Shown: positions 45,460 to 53,900 of the stretch, in pieces
Layout of the letters: each line of letters starts with the position of its first letter
Position numbering within the stretch: the stretch's first letter is position 1
Assembly (NCBI RefSeq): GCF_900111075.1
Contig: NZ_FOFZ01000001.1
Span: 124,001-188,000 of the forward strand
Direction of reading: 5' to 3'
Source of the DNA: Flavobacterium frigoris
GTDB taxonomy: Bacteria > Bacteroidota > Bacteroidia > Flavobacteriales > Flavobacteriaceae
Length of the DNA: 64,000 bases
Translations under genes and position numbers: made by a program
The notes under the pieces: generated by a model
Databases searched by the model: none
What the model was told of the DNA's origin: nothing
The model's input: the letters and a program-made list of their open reading frames with translations, nothing else

Positions 45460-47475
45460 ATGAAACCACACTTTTTTAATTTTATAAAGATTTTCTTGTT
45501 TTTACTTTTACTAAACTCTTGTAGTGCTCCAGAAGTTCAAAATGATCCTACAAGTCAAGGCGATACAACCACTACTATTACAAACAAAACGTTTGACTTT
45601 AGCACATACCGACAAGTTAAAATAACTATTAATGACGTTGAAAAATACACTAAATATGATGTCTATGCCTATTCCGACGAACCCTATTTCGATGGGAATC
45701 AAACGTTCTTAAATCAATCAAATGAGATCGTTACAGAACCTGTTTACAGAAATGATATATTAAATAAGTTACTATTTTCAGGTGTTCCTGTGAATGGAGT
45801 TTTGGTACAAACTATAAATGTGCCCAGATACTGCACTAAATTGTACATTCGAAGAAACAACAACCTCAACTTTTCATCCACAATTATTCTTATTATTAAT
45901 GATGAAGCGCCATATACCTATACTAAAGCAGCTACAACTAGAAAATCTACTGCTACAGTTTCAAAATCTACTACTACGACTCTCGTAAATGATTATTTGT
46001 ATTGTGTAAATAGTTCAGCTGAACTATTTCAAGTTAACCCTTTAAACGGACAACTAACCTACTTGTCAGACATGCCTATGGGAAGCGTTACCTGTGCAAT
46101 TGATCAATCCAACAAATGTGTATATTCTATAGGAAATAAGAGTCCGTACCCACTAATGAAATATTCTATTGCTAACAATTCATGGACAACGGTCAAAAAC
46201 ATAGGAATAAGTGGCCCACGATTAGACTTTAATACCACAGACGGACTACTTTATTTTTCTAACCTAGATAAACTATATACGATTAATCCCACTACTGGAG
46301 CTCTTAGTGCGCCACGAACGATTAAAGGACTTCATGATACTAGTGGAGGAGATCTAGCTTTCGCGAAAGATGGAACTTTGTTTCTATGTACCTTTTCTGG
46401 ATTATATAGATTACAATTAGATCAGGCAAACGTATATCTAAGCACTAGAATAAGTGCCGATAACTTGCCTTTTCAACCGACGTCTATGACTTTTGATTCT
46501 AAAGAAGAACTTTGGCTCGCAAACAACGCTTCTAGCTCCGATCTAATCATAATGGATACACAAACAGGTGGGTGGAAGTACGTCTATGGAATAAGCGCAC
46601 AGAACAATACCGATTATAAACGCACAATAAACGATTTATCTACTTTTAGGGTTTACACAACAGTAGATACTGTTGTAGATTCAGATGGTGATGGTATTCA
46701 AGACCAAGATGATGCGTTTCCGCTAGATGCTGCTGTAGCTTTTGAATTATTTACTCCAAGTAAATATGGTACAGGCACCATTGCCTTTGAGGATTTATGG
46801 CCTTCCTATGGAGATTACGATTTTAACGATGTGACCTTAAATTATCAAGCAATTGTGAAATTAAACGCTCAAAATTTGGCAGTACAAATGGACATTATCT
46901 GTCATGTAAAGTCTAATGGAGCTGGATTTACGGACGGAATAGGTATAGAAATAGGAAATCTATCCCCATCTCAAATAAAAAGTGTTTCTGGGTCTATTTT
47001 GACAGAAAATTATATTACCATAAATGCCAACGGAACCGAAGCCAATCAGCAACATGCTGTCATTATTTTGACCGATTCGGCTCGTAACCTACTTACTGAA
47101 CACACCATATCCATTAAGTTTACACAACCAATTAGCACTATAGACCTTGGAATAGCGCCCTTTAATCCATTTATAATAGCTAATAAAGAGCGAAAAAAGG
47201 AAATTCATTTACCATATTCAAAACCGACATCTTTAGGTGATAATCACATTCAAATAACAGGTGCAAATCGCGACACCAAAGGTAACTATGTCTCAGATAA
47301 GGGAATGCCATGGGCTATCAGTTTTATACATGATTTTAAAGTTCCAAAAGAGAAAATTAATATTGCTGAAGCCTATAACTTTTTTATACAGTGGGCAAAT
47401 TCTGGTGGGACTTTATATCAAGATTGGTATAAAGACAATCCAGGTAACCGAAATACTGACAAAATTCAAAACTAA
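45460..47475 (+). CDS. LruC-domain surface lipoprotein
   Basis: This 671-residue lipoprotein has a signal peptide with lipobox LLNSC (C21). Residues about 175-395 form a propeller-like region with repeated YxVNPxTG elements. A calcium-binding thrombospondin type 3-like segment (DSDGDGIQDQDDAFP, about 408-422) comes next. The LruC/DUF4842 domain (about 432-665) starts with FEDLWPSYGDYDFNDV. Such proteins are surface or outer-membrane lipoproteins of Bacteroidota with unknown function. The gene stands at the right end of the EPS locus and could help attach or sense the polymer; that role is inference. Confidence 0.88.
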   Translation: MKPHFFNFIKIFLFLLLLNSCSAPEVQNDPTSQGDTTTTITNKTFDFSTYRQVKITINDVEKYTKYDVYAYSDEPYFDGNQTFLNQSNEIVTEPVYRNDILNKLLFSGVPVNGVLVQTINVPRYCTKLYIRRNNNLNFSSTIILIINDEAPYTYTKAATTRKSTATVSKSTTTTLVNDYLYCVNSSAELFQVNPLNGQLTYLSDMPMGSVTCAIDQSNKCVYSIGNKSPYPLMKYSIANNSWTTVKNIGISGPRLDFNTTDGLLYFSNLDKLYTINPTTGALSAPRTIKGLHDTSGGDLAFAKDGTLFLCTFSGLYRLQLDQANVYLSTRISADNLPFQPTSMTFDSKEELWLANNASSSDLIIMDTQTGGWKYVYGISAQNNTDYKRTINDLSTFRVYTTVDTVVDSDGDGIQDQDDAFPLDAAVAFELFTPSKYGTGTIAFEDLWPSYGDYDFNDVTLNYQAIVKLNAQNLAVQMDIICHVKSNGAGFTDGIGIEIGNLSPSQIKSVSGSILTENYITINANGTEANQQHAVIILTDSARNLLTEHTISIKFTQPISTIDLGIAPFNPFIIANKERKKEIHLPYSKPTSLGDNHIQITGANRDTKGNYVSDKGMPWAISFIHDFKVPKEKINIAEAYNFFIQWANSGGTLYQDWYKDNPGNRNTDKIQN

Positions 47476-47624
47476 AGATTACGATAACACCCCATTTGTA
47501 TATTACTTAAAGTAAAAGTGGTATTGAATATAACTATTTTATGATTTTGTAAAATTAAAAAAATAAAAGTCTGATTTACGGGAGAATAATAAAACAATTC
47601 TATTAGACTAAAATAACTGTTAAC

Positions 47625-47666
47625 AGCAGATTTACAGACAATACGATTCGTGAATCTGCTTTTTTA
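47625..47666 (+). terminator. Rho-independent terminator after the LruC gene (right copy of hairpin)
   Basis: The stem AGCAGATTTAC (47625-47635) pairs with GTGAATCTGCT (47650-47660) with one G-T pair, followed by TTTTTTA. It is nearly the same sequence as the hairpin at 26038-26079. Confidence 0.75.
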
Positions 47667-47883
47667 TACTTTCAAGTATTTGAATGTATTAGAAAACAAA
47701 ATGATGATTTTTTTCTTTAAATAAAACAGAAAATTAAACTATAGCTTTTGTTGCGGTATTATTTTATGTTGAAATAGAAAGAAAAAAAGGGCGTTCTATT
47801 CCAGTAAATTTGAATGTTAATTGGTATTGTAGATAGAAAACAAACTTTTCCGATATTTGACTGTTATTTAGCCATACAAAACT

Positions 47884-47891
47884 TAATTTTG
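47884..47891 (+). promoter_or_regulatory. -7 element of the 133-residue gene
   Basis: TAATTTTG matches TAnnTTTG, 44 bp upstream of the start, with a TTTG at 47856-47859 that could act as a distant -33 element. The corresponding site in the left copy has lost the terminal G. Confidence 0.5.
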
Positions 47892-47934
47892 CAAACTCGA
47901 TCTGAGAATCATTCAACAGCTAAAAAATAATTAT

Positions 47935-48336
47935 ATGTCATTCCAACCCGTATTTGTTCAATTTTGGGAAAGTGTTAAAGAAAGTATCCAAAATGGTACT
48001 TATGCCAAATTAACTTTGGCGAAGACCATAGGTGACACAGAACTAAAAAACATCTATGTGCGACCCGTATTATTGGAAGATGACGTTTTTAGTCTTTCCC
48101 TTAGCGCGAAGTACAAAACAGAGGAAATCGAAAGTTTTCATACACTTGACGAAGCTTTTATAGTATTGGCTCCTTATATGAACAATCCATTTTTGACCGC
48201 TCTTTTATTCACTACAGAAAACGACATTACCTTTAAACTCAACAAAAAAAGAGTGGGAAGTATCATCACGCAAGCGCCTACTTTTAAAAATGCTTCGGAT
48301 GTGATTATCGAAATGAAAGAAAAAGGGATAATTTAG
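47935..48336 (+). CDS. Conserved hypothetical protein, possibly the N-terminal domain of a methyltransferase family
   Basis: The 133-residue soluble protein is intact and has its own promoter. Segments such as KLTLAKTIGDTELKNIYVRPV and ALLFTTENDITFKLNKKRV resemble, from memory, the N-terminal domain of a longer Bacteroidota class I SAM-dependent methyltransferase family (about 390 residues). If so, this gene encodes only the N-terminal third, with no methyltransferase domain downstream. It is homologous to the pseudogene at 26190-26700. The function is unknown. Confidence 0.7.
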   Translation: MSFQPVFVQFWESVKESIQNGTYAKLTLAKTIGDTELKNIYVRPVLLEDDVFSLSLSAKYKTEEIESFHTLDEAFIVLAPYMNNPFLTALLFTTENDITFKLNKKRVGSIITQAPTFKNASDVIIEMKEKGII

Positions 48337-48346
48337 TAGTATTCAG

Positions 48347-48491
48347 TGTTCAGTTTTTTAGTAATCAGTTGCTTATGTTGATAATCTAATAGTATTCAGT
48401 GATCAGATATTTAGTGATCAGTAGTAGTTTTTTGAGTAGAGCAGTTCTACTTTAAGAGCCCGAGAAACTGAACACTAAAAAACTGAACACT
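48347..48491. repeat. Inverted repeat of the TGTTCAGTTTTTTAGT type in a convergent gap
   Basis: The left arm AGTGTTCAGTTTTTTAG (48347-48363) recurs in inverse orientation near 48474-48491 (CTAAAAAACTGAACACT), and related words (AGTGATCAGATATTTAGTGATCAGT) fill the space between. Related words also occur at 23661-23695. This looks like a dispersed palindromic element that also serves as a bidirectional end for the two converging genes. Confidence 0.6.
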
Positions 48492-48497
48492 CCTCAC

Positions 48498-49151
48498 TTA
48501 CTTCTCCCCATCCCATTCCGCATAAAATTGAGAAATAAATATTTCCATGAAACGGTGTCTCTCTAAGGCAATTTGTTTGCCAGTTGGTGTATTCATTTTA
48601 TCTTTAAGTAAGAACAGCTTTTCATAAAAATGATTCAGCGTAGGCGCATCGCTATTTTTATATTCCTCTTTTGTCATTTTTAAATCCGGAGCAATTTTAG
48701 GGTCGTACAGCACTCTATTTTTAAAACCTCCATAATTGAACGTTCGCGCTATTCCTATTGCTCCAAGGGCATCTAAACGGTCTGCATCTTGAACAATATC
48801 TAACTCGACAGATGTAAATTCTTTTTGAAAATTTCCGCCTTTATAGGAAATGTTTTCTATAATTTTGATAACGTGCTCAATAATTGCTTCATCTACATCT
48901 TCTGACTCCAGAAACGCTCTCGCTGTTTCTGGACCTAGAGTTTCATCTCCATCATTGAATTTGCTATCTGCAATATCATGAAGCAAGGCCGCCAGTTTTA
49001 CAACGGTCTCATTACAAACCTCATCCTTTGCAATCAGCAGGGCATTTTTATAGACTCTTTCGATATGAAACCAATCGTGGCCACCTTCGGCATTTTTCAA
49101 TTTTTCTTTAACAAAAATGATTGTTTTGCTAATAATATCTGTGTTGTCCAT
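48498..49151 (-). CDS. HD-domain phosphohydrolase
   Basis: The 217-residue HD-superfamily metal-dependent phosphohydrolase has HDWFHIERVYKN (first His), LLHDIADSKF (HD pair, about 51-52), HVIKIIENISYKG and DADRLDALGAIGIART, in the usual order. The set is typical of the YedJ/YpgQ-like group, which hydrolyse nucleotide or similar phosphates. The natural substrate is unknown. It is monocistronic. Confidence 0.9.
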   Translation of the reverse strand: MDNTDIISKTIIFVKEKLKNAEGGHDWFHIERVYKNALLIAKDEVCNETVVKLAALLHDIADSKFNDGDETLGPETARAFLESEDVDEAIIEHVIKIIENISYKGGNFQKEFTSVELDIVQDADRLDALGAIGIARTFNYGGFKNRVLYDPKIAPDLKMTKEEYKNSDAPTLNHFYEKLFLLKDKMNTPTGKQIALERHRFMEIFISQFYAEWDGEK

Positions 49152-49269
49152 CTTTTATAATTTTATAAAAAAATGTTGATTTCTAAAGTTACTACACTCT
49201 AAAAATCAACATCTGTATTTTATTTTAAGGTTGATTCTAAAATCAACATTCGGTACTCTTGTCTAAAAC

Positions 49270-50262
49270 CTACAATCTTGCAGGCTCTACCCATTTGAAA
49301 ATGTGAGATTCTTGAGGAATAACGATTCTCTCAGATATTCTAGCCATTCTCCCTGGTAATTTCATTAGATAGTCACGTGCTTTCTCTGCCTCATCTGTTA
49401 ATCCAGTAATTTGGTCTATTTCCCATTTTACAATTAACTTTTGCATGATATCAACATAATCTGCTGCAGTATAAACTCCGATACGTTGTGCAGAATCTGA
49501 AAACTGCTCAAAAGCAGTACTAATTTTTTGTCCTGATTCTCTCAAGAAATGCGCTGGCATAACAATTTTAGCTTTCATCATGTATTGAAAAGCAAGCATC
49601 ATTTCGCTAGGATCTATTTGGAAAATTCTATTCACAAATTCACTGTATGCATGATGATGACGCATCTCGTCGCCAGCAATCATTTTACACATTTTAGACA
49701 ATTTATTGTCCCCATATTTCTTAGCCATTTGTGCCACTCTATTATGAGAAACATAAGTAGCAAGCTCTTGAAAACTGGTGTAAACAAAGTTTTTGTACGG
49801 ATCTCTTCCGGTTCCAATATCGAAACCATCATTGATAAGGTGTTGTGTTGTCATTTCAATCTCACGCATATTCACACGCCCTGACAAGTACAAATACTTA
49901 TTCAACATATCTCCATGGCGATTTTCTTCACCAGTCCACTGTCTGATCCATTTTGACCATCCGTTTCCTCCACCTTCTACTTGGTCTATACCTTCTACAT
50001 CCATCAACCACGATTCGTAAGTTGGCAAAGCTTCCTCAGTGATCGTGTCACCAACTAAGGTTACCCAAAAATCATATGGTAAATCTTTAGCAATTTCTCT
50101 TAATTCCTTAACCTCTTCAAAAAAATTATCTCCTTCAGAATTAGGTAAAAAATCAGATGGTTGCCAAATTTTTTCAACTGGTATTAAGTACTGATCAACG
50201 AAGGTATCCACATTTTTTTCCAAAAACTGCATCACTTCTAATCGAATGTTTTTTATTGACAT
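49270..50262 (-). CDS. Acyl-ACP desaturase (soluble di-iron type)
   Basis: The 330-residue protein belongs to the plant-type stearoyl-ACP desaturase family. The two di-iron ExxH motifs are visible: EENRHGD near residue 110 and DEMRHH near residue 195, with supporting helices around them. It introduces a double bond into ACP-bound fatty acids in the cytoplasm using O2. It is found downstream of plsC with a 10-bp gap, so unsaturated acyl chains and glycerolipid acylation are probably co-regulated. Confidence 0.92.
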   Translation of the reverse strand: MSIKNIRLEVMQFLEKNVDTFVDQYLIPVEKIWQPSDFLPNSEGDNFFEEVKELREIAKDLPYDFWVTLVGDTITEEALPTYESWLMDVEGIDQVEGGGNGWSKWIRQWTGEENRHGDMLNKYLYLSGRVNMREIEMTTQHLINDGFDIGTGRDPYKNFVYTSFQELATYVSHNRVAQMAKKYGDNKLSKMCKMIAGDEMRHHHAYSEFVNRIFQIDPSEMMLAFQYMMKAKIVMPAHFLRESGQKISTAFEQFSDSAQRIGVYTAADYVDIMQKLIVKWEIDQITGLTDEAEKARDYLMKLPGRMARISERIVIPQESHIFKWVEPARL

Positions 50263-50272
50263 TTTATATAAA

Positions 50273-51007
50273 TTAAAATTTTATTCCTTTTACTACTTCG
50301 CTTTCTGTCTTCTCCATTAATTCATCAAACTCATATTCACTGACTAGTAATGGCTTATGCAATACAAAGGTAAGGCGATTTCCCAAACCTAATGGAAAAA
50401 ATCCAAATTTAACCATTTTCCAAGAATTGTTTATACTTATCGGAACGACATAAGCCGAAGGGGTGTTCTTACATAATATCTTTAAACCGGTTTGCGCAAA
50501 CTCTTTTGGCTTCCCTGTTCTACTTCGAGTTCCTTCTGGGAAAATAACTGCCGAACGGTGGAACTTTTCTATATACTCCCCTAATCCTTTAATAGCAGGA
50601 ATCGCTTGCTTACGATCTTTTCTATCGATTAATACAGAACCTCCATGACGCAAATTAAAGGAAATACTTGGAATTCCTTTGCCTAATTCCTTCTTACTTA
50701 CAAATTTACAATGAAATCTACGTAGATACCAAATCATTGCGATGATATCGTACATACTTTGATGATTAGAAACAAATATAATTGGTGCATTTTTGGGCAC
50801 GCTTTCTATATTTTCAAATTTATAGGTTGTTCCCAAAAGGTTCGTGAATCTCACGAAAAGAAAATTCATGTAGTCCACACTTTTTTTATGGGCTTGGTAT
50901 CCAAAAATATTGAAACAAACCCATTGAATAGGGTGAAAAATGACCAACGTAAGACCAAATAACAAATAATATATTACAGATATGGGATACGATATTATTT
51001 TTTCCAT
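50273..51007 (-). CDS. plsC: 1-acyl-sn-glycerol-3-phosphate acyltransferase
   Basis: This 244-residue membrane-associated enzyme converts lysophosphatidate to phosphatidate. The acyltransferase motif NHQSMYD (H82, D87) and the FPEGTRS motif (about 156-162) are intact, and an N-terminal membrane helix lies at about 8-27. It is first in an operon with the acyl-ACP desaturase. A divergent rnpA gene starts 122 bp away. Confidence 0.93.
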   Translation of the reverse strand: MEKIISYPISVIYYLLFGLTLVIFHPIQWVCFNIFGYQAHKKSVDYMNFLFVRFTNLLGTTYKFENIESVPKNAPIIFVSNHQSMYDIIAMIWYLRRFHCKFVSKKELGKGIPSISFNLRHGGSVLIDRKDRKQAIPAIKGLGEYIEKFHRSAVIFPEGTRSRTGKPKEFAQTGLKILCKNTPSAYVVPISINNSWKMVKFGFFPLGLGNRLTFVLHKPLLVSEYEFDELMEKTESEVVKGIKF

Positions 51008-51024
51008 GCTAAAAATTTAAGCCA

Positions 51025-51032
51025 CAAAAGTA
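51025..51032 (-). promoter_or_regulatory. -7 element of plsC
   Basis: On the minus strand this reads TACTTTTG, matching TAnnTTTG, only 18 bp upstream of the start codon, which implies a very short leader. Confidence 0.5.
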
Positions 51033-51092
51033 GGAAATATATTTTTACTGCTATTTAATTCCTAAACAATAATAGCGTTTAGGGTTTAATTG

Positions 51093-51100
51093 TACCTTTG
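51093..51100 (+). promoter_or_regulatory. -7 element of rnpA
   Basis: TACCTTTG matches TAnnTTTG exactly and lies 29 bp upstream of the rnpA start codon. This leaves a short leader of about 22 bases. Confidence 0.6.
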
Positions 51101-51128
51101 CACCCTATAATCCCTGTTTTTAACAATA

Positions 51129-51542
51129 ATGAATTTCACTTACCCCAAAAAAGAAAAACTAAAAAGTAAAATCACAATAGGATTGTTATTTTCTGAAGGA
51201 AAATCTATATCTAAATATCCGTTACGACTCGTGTTCCATTGCGGACCATCGATTGATGGTGAGAAAATAAAAATGGGCGTTTCTGTTTCTAAGCGGAACT
51301 TCAAAAAAGCAGTAGACAGAAATTATTTCAAACGTGTCCTGCGCGAGACCTACCGCCTGAACAAACATATCCTTACTGACAACTTAGACTTGCCGTATTC
51401 TTTCATGTTTTTTTACCAAACCAAAGACCGCTTGTCTTATGAAGAGATCAACACCAAGACGATCCAGTTGTTTGAAAAATTTATCGCACAACACGGTAAG
51501 AAAGAGCAGTCAGAAACAAATAACGATCTTGTAGAAGAATAA
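51129..51542 (+). CDS. rnpA: Ribonuclease P protein component
   Basis: The 137-residue basic protein is the RNase P protein subunit that aids the catalytic RNA in 5' tRNA processing. The KEKLKSK start and the SVSKRNFKKAVDRNYFKRVLRE segment (about 60-82, the conserved basic RNR-type motif) are typical. An acidic C-terminal tail (residues about 123-137) follows the domain. It is not next to rpmH, which is its usual bacterial neighbour. Confidence 0.94.
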   Translation: MNFTYPKKEKLKSKITIGLLFSEGKSISKYPLRLVFHCGPSIDGEKIKMGVSVSKRNFKKAVDRNYFKRVLRETYRLNKHILTDNLDLPYSFMFFYQTKDRLSYEEINTKTIQLFEKFIAQHGKKEQSETNNDLVEE

Positions 51543-51638
51543 TCCGTACTATTTTAAACCTATGAATATGAGATTGCTCCTTTTCAAGTTTCATTATTGA
51601 TGATTTATTACTAATTTAGTACATCTTAAATTAAAATC

Positions 51639-53276
51639 ATGATTTCTATATTCAAAAAAAGATATATCCTTCCCGTAGTTGCTTCGGCATTATTATTTCT
51701 AGGTGCCAGTTTCAAAAACGACTTTTTTGAAATAGCAAAGCAAATAGAGATATTCACGACCCTTTTCAAGGAATTGAATACTAATTATGTTGATGAGACA
51801 AATCCCGGCGATTTAATGAACAATGCCATCAAAGGTATGTTAGCTAGCTTAGATCCCTATACGGTTTATTTTAATGAACAAGAAGTGGTGAAGTTTAAAA
51901 TAAACAATACCGGAGAATATACTGGAATTGGCGCTTTGATTACCCGAAGAGAAGATAAAATAATAATTCGCGAAGTCTACAAAGATTTCCCTGCAGACAA
52001 AGCTGGCTTAAAGCCCGGAGATGAAATCATACAAATAGGAGATGTTGTTTTGTCCGACTTCAAAGACGATGCCTCCCAATTGATCAAAGGAGCTAAAAAC
52101 ACTAAAATTGACGTAAAATACAATCGCCAGGGAAAAACAAATACGGCACAAATTATTCTGGACGAAGTCGAAATAAAATCAGTCGTGTTTTTTTCGAAAA
52201 TAGATGCAAAAACAGGATACATCGTTTTGTCTCATTTTAATAAAAAAGCATCCCTAGAAACCAAACAAGCGCTAGAAGAACTAAAGAGACAAGGCGCTGA
52301 AAGAATTATTCTAGACCTAAGAGGAAATCCGGGAGGTTTACTAAATGAAGCAATTAACATCTGTAATTTGTTTGTCGCGAAAAACGAAATTATCGTAACC
52401 ACAAAATCGAAAATCGAAAAACACAACAACACTTATAAAACGACAATGGAACCAGTAGATCTGGAAATTCCATTGATTATTATCATAAATGATAGAAGTG
52501 CATCGGCATCAGAGATTGTTGCAGGGGCGTTACAGGATTTAGACCGTGCCGTAATCGTGGGAAGTCGTAGTTTTGGAAAAGGGTTAGTACAAAAACAAAT
52601 AGAATTAACATACGATACCCAATTAAAAGTAACCATTTCCAGATATTACACTCCGTCAGGAAGATGCATTCAAGCCTTAGACTATGCCCATAAAGACAAA
52701 AATGGAGCAGCCATCAGAACGGATGAAAAAAATTACAATAGCTTTAAAACCAGAAAAGGAAGAAACGTATATGACGGCGGCGGTGTTTTGCCAGACATCC
52801 AAATGGAAGAAACAAAAACAAGTACCATTGCTAATGCATTGCTGAAAAATGACGGAATTTTCAATTTTGCAACTGCTTACTACTATAAAAATCCAAATTT
52901 AGGAATTCAGATACCTTCTTTTTCGAATACAGACTTTTTAGATTTCAAACAGTTTTTAAAAACTGAAAAAATCTCTTTCAACACGGAAACAGAACAGGCA
53001 TTAAAAAATACTTTGGCTGTAGCCAAAAAAGAAAAGATAGACGCCGCCATTATTACAGAATACCAACAACTCCTTGCAACACTACAAAAAAGCGAAGAAA
53101 TGCTATTGGATAAAAACCAAGAAGAGATCAAAGGTCTGCTTGTTGATGAAATTATTAAACGATATCAATATCAGGAAGGTTTTTATCAATATTATGTAAA
53201 AACCAATTCTGAGATAAAAAAATCTATCGGTATTTTAAACAATACCGCTGACTATAAAAGCATATTGAAAATGTAA
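51639..53276 (+). CDS. C-terminal processing serine protease (CtpA-like, S41) with PDZ domain
   Basis: The 545-residue protein has an N-terminal signal or membrane anchor (about 8-23), a PDZ domain (about 85-165, with GIGALITRREDK and KAGLKPGDEIIQIGD), and an S41 catalytic core with SASASE (287-292) and the catalytic lysine K314 in RSFGKGLVQ. It cleaves C-terminal tails of exported proteins in the periplasm. A long C-terminal helical extension (about 400-545) follows, with no recognisable domain. It lies 96 bp after rnpA. Confidence 0.93.
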   Translation: MISIFKKRYILPVVASALLFLGASFKNDFFEIAKQIEIFTTLFKELNTNYVDETNPGDLMNNAIKGMLASLDPYTVYFNEQEVVKFKINNTGEYTGIGALITRREDKIIIREVYKDFPADKAGLKPGDEIIQIGDVVLSDFKDDASQLIKGAKNTKIDVKYNRQGKTNTAQIILDEVEIKSVVFFSKIDAKTGYIVLSHFNKKASLETKQALEELKRQGAERIILDLRGNPGGLLNEAINICNLFVAKNEIIVTTKSKIEKHNNTYKTTMEPVDLEIPLIIIINDRSASASEIVAGALQDLDRAVIVGSRSFGKGLVQKQIELTYDTQLKVTISRYYTPSGRCIQALDYAHKDKNGAAIRTDEKNYNSFKTRKGRNVYDGGGVLPDIQMEETKTSTIANALLKNDGIFNFATAYYYKNPNLGIQIPSFSNTDFLDFKQFLKTEKISFNTETEQALKNTLAVAKKEKIDAAIITEYQQLLATLQKSEEMLLDKNQEEIKGLLVDEIIKRYQYQEGFYQYYVKTNSEIKKSIGILNNTADYKSILKM

Positions 53277-53401
53277 TGCTTTTCTATAGTTACGTCTATT
53301 AGTCAAAAAGTTTGCTAATAAGGGTGTTGAAACTAAATTCCTTTCTGGAAAACGAGAATAATTTTGAAAGCAACGTTGCGTTTCTTAGTACAAATATAGC
53401 T

Positions 53402-53848
53402 CTACTCCCTTTTCATATCAATGTGTGGAATATCATCTTCAAGATACATATCGCTAGTTTGCACAAATCCGTGGCTTTCATAGAATTTCTTGAGGTATAA
53501 TTGAGCACCTATGGTTATTTTACTTTCCCCGTAATGTTGCGCTATCCCAGCGATCGCTTCCCGCATCAAATCATGTCCCCATTTTCGGTCACGGTAATGA
53601 GCATCAACAACCACTCTTCCTATCGAAGCGTTATCAAAACTGATTCCGGGTTTGATAAGTCGGGCATGAGCCACCACTTTTCCTTCAAACTCTGCAAAAA
53701 GATGTAACGCCAGCTTATCCTTACCATCAAGATCAAGATAGACGCAATTTTGCTCCACTACAAAGATCTCACTTCGTAGTTTAAGTAAATCATAAAGTTC
53801 GTTTACTGAAAGTGCCTCAAAAGGCTTTATTTTCCATTGTATTGTCAT
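53402..53848 (-). CDS. ElaA-type GNAT acetyltransferase
   Basis: This 148-residue GNAT protein is of the ElaA type. It has the LRSEIFVVEQNCVYLDLDG start, LIKPGISFDNASIGRVVVD and the acetyl-CoA loop RDRKWGHDLMREA, then YLKKFYESHGF. It probably acetylates an amine substrate that is not known. It is converging with the protease gene upstream. Confidence 0.92.
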   Translation of the reverse strand: MTIQWKIKPFEALSVNELYDLLKLRSEIFVVEQNCVYLDLDGKDKLALHLFAEFEGKVVAHARLIKPGISFDNASIGRVVVDAHYRDRKWGHDLMREAIAGIAQHYGESKITIGAQLYLKKFYESHGFVQTSDMYLEDDIPHIDMKRE

Positions 53849-53892
53849 GGATAGTTTGTTTTTATTTTAAAATTTAGGTTTGGGAAGCGGCA

Positions 53893-53900
53893 CAAATTTA
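53893..53900 (-). promoter_or_regulatory. Possible -7 element of the ElaA gene
   Basis: On the minus strand this reads TAAATTTG, matching TAnnTTTG, 45 bp upstream of the ElaA start and overlapping the stop of the DUF4837 gene. Overlap with coding sequence lowers confidence. Confidence 0.35.

Larger units (their letters stand above)
47622..48265 (+). repeat. Right flanking repeat of the EPS locus (intact copy)
   Basis: This segment is homologous to 26038-26500 in direct orientation and holds the hairpin at 47625-47660, a leader, the -7 element at 47884 and most of the 133-residue gene. It lies just outside the LruC gene, so the two repeats bracket the Hpt gene and the whole EPS locus. Confidence 0.8.
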
